The notes beneath the pieces were generated by a model. That model searched no databases. It was not told where the DNA came from and saw nothing but the letters and a program-made list of their open reading frames with translations. Shown in pieces: positions 38,501 through 50,460 of a stretch of 64,000 nt of DNA (position 1 is its first letter; each line of letters opens with the position of its first letter). The position numbers and the translations under genes are program-made. This DNA comes from Ahaetulla prasina (taxonomy: Eukaryota; Chordata; Lepidosauria; Squamata; Colubridae), in assembly GCF_028640845.1 (NCBI RefSeq), contig NC_080546.1, forward strand, positions 35,347,520 to 35,411,519, given 5' to 3'.

Positions 38501-41420
38501 CTCTTCTGTATGCGTGCATCTGCTGCCATCTCTGGTCACTGGCTCACCCACTCACCTGGATCAGCTCATCTTCCCTACCGTTGTATCCGGTGCCTTCTGT
38601 TGTCGCTGCCTCATCCACTCACCTGGATCACCTCATTATTTCCATTTTCTGTGCTTCTGGTGCCTCTGTTGTCGCTGCCTCATCACTCACCTGATCATCT
38701 CATCTCTGCTGTATGCCGTGCATCTGCTGCCATCTCCGGCTCGTCCACTCACCTGATCATCTCATCTCTGCTGTATGCCGTGAATCTGCTGCCATCTCTG
38801 GTCACGGGTTCACCCACTCACCTGGATCAGCTCATCTTCCCCTGCCATTGTATCCGGTGCCTTCTGTTGTCGCTGCCTCATCCACTCACCTGGATCACCT
38901 CATTATTTCCATTTTCTGTGCTTCTGGTGTCCTCGCAGGTCACTGGCTCCTCCATTTACCTGAATCAGCTCATCTTCCCCTGCCGTTGCATCTGGTGCCT
39001 CCTGTTGTCGCTGCCTCATCCACTCACCTGGATCACCTCATTACTTCCATTTTCTATTCTTCTGGTGACCTCTCTGGTCACTGGCCCGTCCACTCACCTG
39101 ATTATCTCATCTCTTCTGTATGACGTGCATTGCTGCCATCTCTGGTCACGGGCTCACGCACTCACCTGGATCAGCTCATTACTTCCATTTTCTATTCTTC
39201 TGGTGTCCTCTGGTCACTGCTCATCCACTCACCTGATCTCATCTCATCTCTGCTGTATGCCGTGCATCTGCTGCCATCTCTGGTCACTGGCTCGTCCACT
39301 CACCTGGATCAGCTCATTTTCCCCTGCCCTTGCATCTGTGCCTCTTCTTCTCACTGCCTCATCCACTCACCTGGATCATCTCATGACTTCCATTTTCTGT
39401 GCTTCTGGTGTCTCTCTGGTCACTGGCTTCCACTCACCTGGATCTGCTCATCTTCCCCTGCCATTGCATGTGGTAGCTCCTGTTGTCGCTGCCTCATCCA
39501 CTCACCTGGATCACCTAATTTCTGCCATTTTCTGTACTTCTGGTGTCCTGTCTGGTCACTGGCCCGTCCACTCACCTGATCATCTCATCTTCCCCTGCCA
39601 TTGCATGTAGCTCCTGTTGTCGCTGCCTCATCCACTCACCTGGATCACCTCATTACTGCCATTTTCTGTGCTTCTGGTGTCCTGCCTGGTCACTGGCCCG
39701 TCCACTCACCTGATCATCTCATCTCTTCGGTATGCTGTGCATCTGCTGCCATCTCTGCTCACTGGTTCACCCACTCACTTGGATCAGCTTATCTTCCCCT
39801 GCCATTGTATCCGGTGCCTCCTGTTCTCGCTGCCTCATCCACTCACCTGGATCACCTCATTATTTCCATTTTCTGTGCTTCTGGTGTCCTCGCAGGTCAC
39901 TGGCTATTCCACTTACCTGGATCAGCTCATCTTCCCCTGCCCGTGCATCTGGTTCCTCTTCTTCTCACTGCCTCATCCACTCACCTGGATCACCTCACTA
40001 CTTCCATTTTCTGCGCTTCTGGTGACCTCTCTGGTCACTGTCCCCTCCACTCACCTGATCATCTCCTCTCTTCTTTCTGCCGTCCATTGCTGCCATCTCT
40101 GGTCACGGGCTCACCCACTCACCTGGATCAGCTCATCATCCCCTGCCGTTGTATCCGGTGCCTCCTGTTGTCGCTGCCTCATTTACTCACCTGGATCACC
40201 TAATTTCTGCCATTTTCTGTGCTTCTGGTGTCCTCTCTGGTCACTGGCCCGTCCACTCACCTGATCATCTCATCTTCCCCTGCCATTGCATGTGGTAGCT
40301 CCTACTGTCGCTGCCTCATCCACTCACCTGGATCACCTCATTACTGCCATTTTCTGTGCTTCTGGTGTCCTGCCTGGTCACTGGCCCTTCCACTCACCTG
40401 ATCATCTCATCTCTTCTGTATGCCGTGCATCTGCTGCCATCTCTGGTCACTGGCTCACCCACTCACCTGGATCAGCTCATCTTCCCCTGCCGTTGTATCC
40501 GGTGCCTCCTGTTGTCACTGCCTCATCCACTCACCTGGATCACCTCATTATTTCCATTTTCTGTGCTTCTGGTGTCCTCTCTGGTCACTGGCTCGTCCAC
40601 TCACCTGATCATCTCATCTCTGCTGTATGCCGTGCATCTGCTGCCATCTCTGGTCACTGGCTCACCACTCACCTGGATCAGCTCATCTTCCCCTGCCGTT
40701 GTATCCGGTGCCTCCTGTTGTCGCTGCCTCATTCACTCACCTGGATCACCTCATTACTTCCATTTTCTGTGCTTCTGGTGTCCTCTGGTCACTGGCTATT
40801 CCACTTACCTGAACCAGCTCATCTTCCTGCCGTGCATCTGGTTCCTCTTCTTCTCACTGCCTCATCCACTCACCTGGATCACATCACTACTTCCATTTTC
40901 TGCTTCTGGTGTCTTCTCTGGTCACTGGCTCGTCCACTTACCTGAATCAGCTCATCTTCCTCTGCCATTGCGTCCGGTGCCTCCTGTTGTCGCTGCCTCA
41001 TCCACTCACCTGGATCACCTCATTACTTCCATTTTCTGTGCTTCTGGTGTCCTCTCTGGTTACTGGCTTGCCCACTCATCTGATCATCTCATCTCTGCTG
41101 TATGCCATGCATCTGCTGCCATCTCTGGCTTGTCCACTCACCCGGATCAGCTAATCTTCACCTGCCAGAGCATCTGGTGCCTCCTGTTGTCGCTGCATGA
41201 TCTACTCACCTGGATCACCTCATTACTTCCATTTTCTGTGCTTCTGGTGTCTTCTCTGGTCACCAGCTCATCCACTTACCTGAATCAGCTCATCTTCCTC
41301 TGCCCGCCCCATCTGGTAGCCTCCTGTTGTCGCTGCCTCATCCACTCACCTGGATCACTAATTTCTGCCATTTTCTGTGCTTCTGGTGTCCTGTCTGGTC
41401 ACTGGCCCACTCACCTGATC
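26520..41420. repeat. Deletion-rich portion of the tandem array
   Basis: Units here often lack one to a few bases relative to otherwise matching copies elsewhere. Examples are TATGCGTGC for TATGCCGTGC at about ten places between 30.4 and 38.6 kb, CTCATCACTCACC for CTCATCCACTCACC, CTTCCCTGCC for CTTCCCCTGCC, and CCTGATCACC for CCTGGATCACC. Losses concentrate in short C or G runs and occur in different places in different units. A similar patch lies at ~18,400-19,470. Some clean units are interspersed. Either reduced consensus quality or a decaying, unhomogenised domain could explain this. Confidence 0.75.
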
Positions 41421-44400
41421 ATCTCATCTTCCCCTGCCATTGCATGTGGTAGCTCCTGTTGTCGCTGCCTCATCCACTCACCTGGATCACCTCATTACTG
41501 CCATTTTCTGTGCTTCTCGTGTCCTGTCTGGTCACTGGCCCGTCCACTCATTTGATCATCTCATCTCTTCTGTATGCCGTGCATCTGCTGCCATCTCTGG
41601 TCACGGGCTCACCAACTCACCTGGATCAGCTCATCTTCCCCTGCCGTTGTATCCGGTGCCTTCTGTTGTTGCTGCCTCATCCACTCACCTGGATCACCTC
41701 ATTATTTCCATTTTCTTTGCTTCTGGTGTCCTCGCAGGTCACTGGCTCCTCCACTTACCTGAATCAGCTCATCTTCCTCTGCCCTTACATCTGGTAGCTC
41801 CTGTTGTCGCTGCCTCATCCACTCACCTGGATCACCTAATTTCTGCCATTTTCTGTGCTTCTGGTGTCCTGTCTGGTCACTGGCCCGTCCACTCACCTAA
41901 TCATCTCATCTCTTCTGTATGCCGTGCATCTGCTGCCATCTCTGGTCACGGGCTCACCAACTCACCTGGATCAGCTCATCTTCCCCTGCCGTTGTATCCG
42001 GTGCCTTCTGTTGTTGCTGCCTCATCCACTCACCTGGATCACCTCATTATTTCCATTTTCTGTGCTTCTGGTGTCCTCGCAGGTCACTGGCTCCTCCATT
42101 TACCTGAATCTGCTCATCTTCCCCTGCCGTTGCATCTGGTGCCTCCTGTTGTCGCTGCCTCATCCACTCACCTGGATCGCCTCATTACTTCCATTTTCTG
42201 TGCTTCTGGTGTCCTCTCTGGTCACTGGCTTGCCCACTCACCTGATCATCTCATCTCTTCTGTATGCCGTGCATTGCTGCCATCTGTGGTCACGGGCTCA
42301 CCAACTCACCTGGATCAGCTCATCTTCCCCTGCCGTTGTATCCGGTGCCTTCTGTTGTCGCTGCCTCATCCACTCACCTGGATCACCACACTACTTCCAT
42401 TTTCTGCGCTTCTGGTGACCTCTCTGGTCACTGTCCCCTCCACTCACCTGATCATCTCGTCTCTTCTTTATGCCGTGCATTGCTGCCATCTGCCTCATCC
42501 ACTCACCTGGATCAGCTCATCATCCCCTGCCGTTGTATCCGGTGCCTCCTGTTGTCGCTGCCTCATCCACTCACCTGGATCACCTAATTTCTGCCATTTT
42601 CTGTGCTTCTGGTGTCCTGTCTGGTCACTGGCCCGTCCACTCATCTGATCATCTCATCTTCCCCTGCCATTGCATGTGGTAGCTCCTGTTGTCGCTGCCT
42701 CATCCACTCACCTGGATCACCTCATTACTGCCATTTTCTGTGCTTCTGGTGTCTTCTCTGGTTACTGACTTGCCCACTCATCTGATCATCTCATCTCTGC
42801 TGTATGCCGTGCATTGCTGCCATCTCTGGCTTGTCCACTCACCCGGATCAGCTCATCTTCACCTGCCAGAGCATCTGGTGCCTCCTGTTGTCGCTGCATG
42901 ATCTACTCACCTGGATCACCTCATTACTTCCATTTTCTGTGCTTCTGGTGTCTTCTCTGGTCACCAGCTCATCCACTTACCTGAATCAGCTCATCTTCCT
43001 CTGCCCTTACATCTGGTAGCTCCTGTTGTCGCTGCCTCATCCACTCACCTGGATCACCTAATTTCTGCCATTTTCTGTACTTCTGGTGTCCTGTCTGGTC
43101 ACTGGCCCGTCCACTCACCTGATCATCTCATCTTCCCCTGCCATTGCATGTGGTAGCTCCTGTTGTCGCTGCCTCATCCACTCACCTGGATCACCTCATT
43201 ATTTCCATTTTCTTTGCTTCTGGTGTCCTCGCAGGTCACTGGCTCCTCCACTTACCTGAATCAGCTCATCTTCCTCTGCCCTTACATCTGGTAGCTCCTG
43301 TTGTTGCTGCCTCTTCCACTCACCTGGATCACCTAATTTCTGCCATTTTCTGTACTTCTGGTGTCCTGTCTGGTCACTGGCCCGTCGACTCACTTGATCA
43401 TCTCATCTTCCCCTGCCATTGCATGTGGTAGCTCCTGTTGTCGCTGCCTCATCCACTCACCTGGATCAACTCATTACTTCCATTTTCTGTGCTTCTGGTG
43501 TCCTGCCTGGTCACTGGCCGTCCACTCACCTAATCATCTCATCTCTTCTGTATGCCGTGCATCTGCTGCCATCTCTGGTCACTGGCTCACACACTCACCT
43601 GGATCAGCTCATTATTTCCATTTTCTGTGCTTCTGGTGTCCTCGCAGGTCACTGGCTCCTCCATTTACCTGAATCAGCTCATCTTTCCCTGCCTTTGCAT
43701 CCGGTGCCTCCTGTTGTCGCTGCCTCATCCACTCACCTGGATCACCTCATTACTGCCATTTTCTGTGCTTCTGGTGTCCTGCCTGGTCACTGGCCCGTCC
43801 ACTCACCTAATCATCTCATCTCTGCTGAATGCCGTGCATCTGCTGCCATCCCTGGTCACTGGCTCACCCACTCACCAAGATCAGCTCATCTTCCCCTGCC
43901 ATTGCATCCGGTGCCTCCTGTTCTCCTGCCACATCCACTCACCTGAATAACCTCATTACTAACATTTTCTGTGCTTCTGGTAGCCTCTCTGGTCACCGGA
44001 TCGTCCACTCACCTGAATCAGCTCATCTTCCCCTGCCTTTGCATCCGGTGCCTCCTGTTGTCGCTGCATGATCTACTCACCTGGATCACCTCATTACTTC
44101 CATTTTCTGTGCTTCTGGTGTCTTCTCTGGTCACCGGCTCATCCACTTACCTGAATCAGCTCATCTTCCTCTGCCTTTGCATCTGGTAGCTCCTGTCTGC
44201 CTGCCTCATCTACTCACCTGGATCACCTCATTTCTGTCATTTTCTGTGCTTCTGGTGTCCTCTCTGGTCACTGGCCCGTCCACTCACCTGAATCAGCTCA
44301 TCTTCCTCTGCCTTTGCATCTGGTAGCTCCTGTTCTGCCTGCCTCATCTACTCACCTGGATCAACAAATTTCTGCCATTTTCTGTGCTTCTGGTGTCCTC

Positions 44401-45214
44401 TCTGGTCACTGGGTTGTCCACTCATCTGATCATCTCATCTCTGCTGTATGCCGTGCATCTGCTGCCATCTCCGGCTCGTCCACTCACCTGATCATCTCAT
44501 CTCTGCTGTATGCCGTGAATCTGCTGCCATCTCTGGTCACGGGTTCACCCACTCACCTGGATCAGCTCATCTTCCCCTGCCATTGTATCCGGTGCCTTCT
44601 GTTGTCGCTGCCTCATCCACTCACCTGGATCACCTCATTATTTCCATTTTCTGTGCTTCTGGTGTCCTCGCAGGTCACTGGCTCCTCCATTTACCTGAAT
44701 CAGCTCATCTTCCCCTGCCGTTGCATCTGGTGCCTCCTGTTGTCGCTGCCTCATCCACTCACCTGGATCACCTCATTACTTCCATTTTCTATTCTTCTGG
44801 TGACCTCTCTGGTCACTGGCCCGTCCACTCACCTGATTATCTCATCTCTTCTGTATGACGTGCATTGCTGCCATCTCTGGTCACGGGCTCACCCACTCAC
44901 CTGGATCAGCTCATTACTTCCATTTTCTATTCTTCTGGTGACCTCTCTGGTCACTGGCTTGTCCACTCACCTGATCTCATCTCATCTCTGCTGTATGCCG
45001 TGCATCTGCTGCCATCTCTGGTCACCGGCTCGTCCACTCACCTGGATCAGCTCATTTTCCCCTGCCCTTGCATCTTGTACCTCTTCTTCTCACTGCCTCA
45101 TCCACTCACCTGGATCATCTCATGACTTCCATTTTCTGTGCTTCTGGTGTCTCTCTGGTCACTGGCTCATCCACTCACCTGGATCTGCTCATCTTCCCCT
45201 GCCATTGCATGTGG

Positions 45215-46875
45215 TAGCTCCTGTTGTCGCTGCCTCATCCACTCACCTGGATCACCTCATTACTTCCATTTTCTATTCTTCTGGTGACCTCTCTGGTCAC
45301 TGGCCCGTCCACTCACCTGATTATCTCATCTCTTCTGTATGACGTGCATTGCTGCCATCTCTGGTCACGGGCTCACCCACTCACCTGGATCAGCTCATTA
45401 CTTCCATTTTCTATTCTTCTGGTGACCTCTCTGGTCACTGGCTTGTCCACTCACCTGATCTCATCTCATCTCTGCTGTATGCCGTGCATCTGCTGCCATC
45501 TCTGGTCACCGGCTCGTCCACTCACCTGGATCAGCTCATTTTCCCCTGCCCTTGCATCTTGTACCTCTTCTTCTCACTGCCTCATCCACTCACCTGGATC
45601 ATCTCATGACTTCCATTTTCTGTGCTTCTGGTGTCCTCTCTGGTCACTGGCTTGTCCACTCACCTGGATCTGCTCATCTTCCCCTGCCATTGCATGTGGT
45701 AGCTCCTGTTGTCGCTGCCTCATCCACTCACCTGGATCACCTAATTTCTGCCATTTTCTGTACTTCTGGTGTCCTGTCTGGTCACTGGCCCGTCCACTCA
45801 CCTGATCATCTCATCTTCCCCTGCCATTGCATGTGGTAGCTCCTGTTGTCGCTGCCTCATCCACTCACCTGGATCACCTCATTACTGCCATTTTCTGTGC
45901 TTCTGGTGTCCTGCCTGGTCACTGGCCCGTCCACTCACCTGATCATCTCATCTCTTCGGTATGCTGTGCATCTGCTGCCATCTCTGCTCACTGGTTCACC
46001 CACTCACTTGGATCAGCTTATCTTCCCCTGCCATTGTATCCGGTGCCTCCTGTTCTCGCTGCCTCATCCACTCACCTGGATCACCTCATTATTTCCATTT
46101 TCTGTGCTTCTGGTGTCCTCGCAGGTCACTGGCTATTCCACTTACCTAACCAGCTCATCTTCCCCTGCCCGTGCATCTGGTTCCTCTTCTTCTCACTGCC
46201 TCATCCACTCACCTGGATCACCTCACTACTTCCATTTTCTGCGCTTCTGGTGACCTCTCTGGTCACTGTCCCCTCCACTCACCTGATCATCTCGTCTCTT
46301 CTTTATGCCGTGCATTGCTGCCATCTCTGGTCATGGGCTACCCCACTCACCTGGATCAGCTCATCATCCCCTGCCGTTGTATCCGGTGCCTCCTGTTGTC
46401 GCTGCCTCATTTACTCACCTGGATCACCTAATTTCTGCCATTTTCTGTGCTTCTGGTGTCCTCTCTGGTCACTGGCCCGTCCACTCACCTGATCATCTCA
46501 TCTTCCCCTGCCATTGCATGTGGTAGCTCCTACTGTCGCTGCCTCATCCACTCACCTGGATCACCTCATTACTGCCATTTTCTGTGCTTCTGGTGTCCTG
46601 CCTGGTCACTGGCCCTTCCACTCACCTGATCATCTCATCTCTTCTGTATGCCGTGCATCTGCTGCCATCTCTGGTCACTGGCTCACCCACTCACCTGGAT
46701 CAGCTCATCTTCCCCTACCGTTGTATCCGGTGCCTTCTGTTGTCGCTGCCTCATCCACTCACCTGGATCACCTCATTATTTCCATTTTCTGTGCTTCTGG
46801 TGTCCTCTGTAGTCACTGGCTCGTCCACTCACCTGATCATGTCATTTCTGCTGTATGCCGTACATCTGCTGCCAT
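45215..46875. repeat. Array block duplicated at +1,923 bp
   Basis: About 1.66 kb of this block appears identical to 47,138-48,798 at a constant offset of 1,923 bp (nine 207-bp units plus a remainder from variant units). Both copies share the variants ATCTTGTACCTCTTC, TACCTAACCAGCTC and AGCTCCTACTGTCGC. The copies diverge on the right at CTCCGGCTCG (46.88 kb) versus CTCTGCTCAC. Near-identity implies a recent unequal exchange, or an assembly duplication. A 484-bp offset copy also links 44,770-45,140 with 45,254-45,624. Confidence 0.8.
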
Positions 46876-49496
46876 CTCCGGCTCGTCCACTCACCTGATC
46901 ATCTCATCTCTGCTGTATGCCGTGAATCTGCTGCCATCTCTGGTCACGGGTTCACCCACTCACCTGGATCAGCTCATCTTCCCCTGCCATTGTATCCGGT
47001 GCCTTCTGTTGTCGCTGCCTCATCCACTCACCTGGATCACCTCATTATTTCCATTTTCTGTGCTTCTGGTGTCCTCGCAGGTCACTGGCTCCTCCATTTA
47101 CCTGAATCAGCTCATCTTCCCCTGCCGTTGCATCTGGTGCCTCCTGTTGTCGCTGCCTCATCCACTCACCTGGATCACCTCATTACTTCCATTTTCTATT
47201 CTTCTGGTGACCTCTCTGGTCACTGGCCCGTCCACTCACCTGATTATCTCATCTCTTCTGTATGACGTGCATTGCTGCCATCTCTGGTCACGGGCTCACC
47301 CACTCACCTGGATCAGCTCATTACTTCCATTTTCTATTCTTCTGGTGACCTCTCTGGTCACTGGCTTGTCCACTCACCTGATCTCATCTCATCTCTGCTG
47401 TATGCCGTGCATCTGCTGCCATCTCTGGTCACCGGCTCGTCCACTCACCTGGATCAGCTCATTTTCCCCTGCCCTTGCATCTTGTACCTCTTCTTCTCAC
47501 TGCCTCATCCACTCACCTGGATCATCTCATGACTTCCATTTTCTGTGCTTCTGGTGTCCTCTCTGGTCACTGGCTTGTCCACTCACCTGGATCTGCTCAT
47601 CTTCCCCTGCCATTGCATGTGGTAGCTCCTGTTGTCGCTGCCTCATCCACTCACCTGGATCACCTAATTTCTGCCATTTTCTGTACTTCTGGTGTCCTGT
47701 CTGGTCACTGGCCCGTCCACTCACCTGATCATCTCATCTTCCCCTGCCATTGCATGTGGTAGCTCCTGTTGTCGCTGCCTCATCCACTCACCTGGATCAC
47801 CTCATTACTGCCATTTTCTGTGCTTCTGGTGTCCTGCCTGGTCACTGGCCCGTCCACTCACCTGATCATCTCATCTCTTCGGTATGCTGTGCATCTGCTG
47901 CCATCTCTGCTCACTGGTTCACCCACTCACTTGGATCAGCTTATCTTCCCCTGCCATTGTATCCGGTGCCTCCTGTTCTCGCTGCCTCATCCACTCACCT
48001 GGATCACCTCATTATTTCCATTTTCTGTGCTTCTGGTGTCCTCGCAGGTCACTGGCTATTCCACTTACCTAACCAGCTCATCTTCCCCTGCCCGTGCATC
48101 TGGTTCCTCTTCTTCTCACTGCCTCATCCACTCACCTGGATCACCTCACTACTTCCATTTTCTGCGCTTCTGGTGACCTCTCTGGTCACTGTCCCCTCCA
48201 CTCACCTGATCATCTCGTCTCTTCTTTATGCCGTGCATTGCTGCCATCTCTGGTCATGGGCTACCCCACTCACCTGGATCAGCTCATCATCCCCTGCCGT
48301 TGTATCCGGTGCCTCCTGTTGTCGCTGCCTCATTTACTCACCTGGATCACCTAATTTCTGCCATTTTCTGTGCTTCTGGTGTCCTCTCTGGTCACTGGCC
48401 CGTCCACTCACCTGATCATCTCATCTTCCCCTGCCATTGCATGTGGTAGCTCCTACTGTCGCTGCCTCATCCACTCACCTGGATCACCTCATTACTGCCA
48501 TTTTCTGTGCTTCTGGTGTCCTGCCTGGTCACTGGCCCTTCCACTCACCTGATCATCTCATCTCTTCTGTATGCCGTGCATCTGCTGCCATCTCTGGTCA
48601 CTGGCTCACCCACTCACCTGGATCAGCTCATCTTCCCCTACCGTTGTATCCGGTGCCTTCTGTTGTCGCTGCCTCATCCACTCACCTGGATCACCTCATT
48701 ATTTCCATTTTCTGTGCTTCTGGTGTCCTCTGTAGTCACTGGCTCGTCCACTCACCTGATCATGTCATTTCTGCTGTATGCCGTACATCTGCTGCCATCT
48801 CTGCTCACTGGTTCACCCACTCACTTGGATCAGCTCATCTTCCCCTGCCGTTGTATCCGGTGCCTCCTGTTGTCGCTGCCTCATTCACTCACCTGGATCA
48901 CCTCATTACTTCCATTTTCTGTGCTTCTGGTGTCCTCTCTGGTCACTGGCTATTCCGCTTACCTGAACCAGCTCATCTTCCCCTGCCCGTGCATCTGGTT
49001 CCTCTTCTTCTCACTGCCTCATCCACTCACCTGGATCACATCACTACTTCCATTTTCTGCGCTTCTGGTGTCTTCTCTGGTTACCGGCTCGTCCACTTAC
49101 CTGAATCAGCTCATCTTCCTCTGCCATTGCGTCCGGTGCCTCCTGTTGTCGCTGCCTCATCCACTCACCTGGATCACCTCATTACTTCCATTTTCTGTGC
49201 TTCTGGTGTCCTCTCTGGTTACTGGCTTGCCCACTCATCTGATCATCTCATCTCTGCTGTATGCCATGCATCTGCTGCCATCTCTGGCTTGTCCACTCAC
49301 CCGGATCAGCTAATCTTCACCTGCCAGAGCATCTGGTGCCTCCTGTTGTCGCTGCATGATCTACTCACCTGGATCACCTCATTACTTCCATTTTCTGTGC
49401 TTCTGGTGTCTTCTCTGGTCACCAGCTCATCCACTTACCTGAATCAGCTCATCTTCCTCTGCCCTTACATCTGGTAGCTCCTGTTGTCGCTGCCTC

Positions 49497-50460
49497 ATCC
49501 ACTCATCTGGATCACCTAATTTCTGCCATTTTCTGTGCTTCTGGTGTCCTGTCTGGTCACTGGCCCGTCCACTCACCTGATCATCTCATCTTCCCCTGCC
49601 ATTGCATGTGGTAGCTCCTGTTGTCGCTGCCTCATCCACTCACCTGGATCACCTCATTACTGCCATTTTCTGTGCTTCTCGTGTCCTGTCTGGTCACTGG
49701 CCCGTCCACTCATTTGATCATCTCATCTCTTCTGTATGCCGTGCATCTGCTGCCATCTCTGGTCACGGGCTCACCAACTCACCTGGATCACCTCATCTTC
49801 CCCTGCCGTTGTATCCGGTGCCTTCTGTTGTCGCTGCCTCATCCACTCACCTGGATCACCTCATTATTTCCATTTTCTTTGCTTCTGGTGTCCTCGCAGG
49901 TCACTGGCTCCTCCACTTACCTGAATCAGCTCATCTTCCTCTGCCCTTACATCTGGTAGCTCCTGTTGTCGCTGCCTCATCCACTCATCTGGATCACCTA
50001 ATTTCTGCCATTTTCTGTGCTTCTGGTGTCCTGTCTGGTCACTGGCCCGTCCACTCACCTGATCATCTCATCTTCCCCTGCCATTGCATGTGGTAGCTCC
50101 TGTTGTCGCTGCCTCATCCACTCACCTGGATCACCTCATTACTGCCATTTTCTGTGCTTCTCGTGTCCTGTCTGGTCACTGGCCCGTCCACTCATTTGAT
50201 CATCTCATCTCTTCTGTATGCCGTGCATCTGCTGCCATCTCTGGTCACGGGCTCACCAACTCACCTGGATCACCTCATCTTCCCCTGCCGTTGTATCCGG
50301 TGCCTTCTGTTGTCGCTGCCTCATCCACTCACCTGGATCACCTCATTATTTCCATTTTCTTTGCTTCTGGTGTCCTCGCAGGTCACTGGCTCCTCCACTT
50401 ACCTGAATCAGCTCATCTTCCTCTGCCCTTACATCTGGTAGCTCCTGTTGTCGCTGCCTC
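49497..50460. repeat. Two adjacent identical 482-bp array blocks
   Basis: The segment starting at CCACTCATCTGGATCACC (49,498) repeats from 49,980 with the same private variants (CACTCATTTGATC, TTTTCTTTGCTTC). The 482-bp period is not a multiple of 207, so it reflects a unit of seven monomers. Confidence 0.8.
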
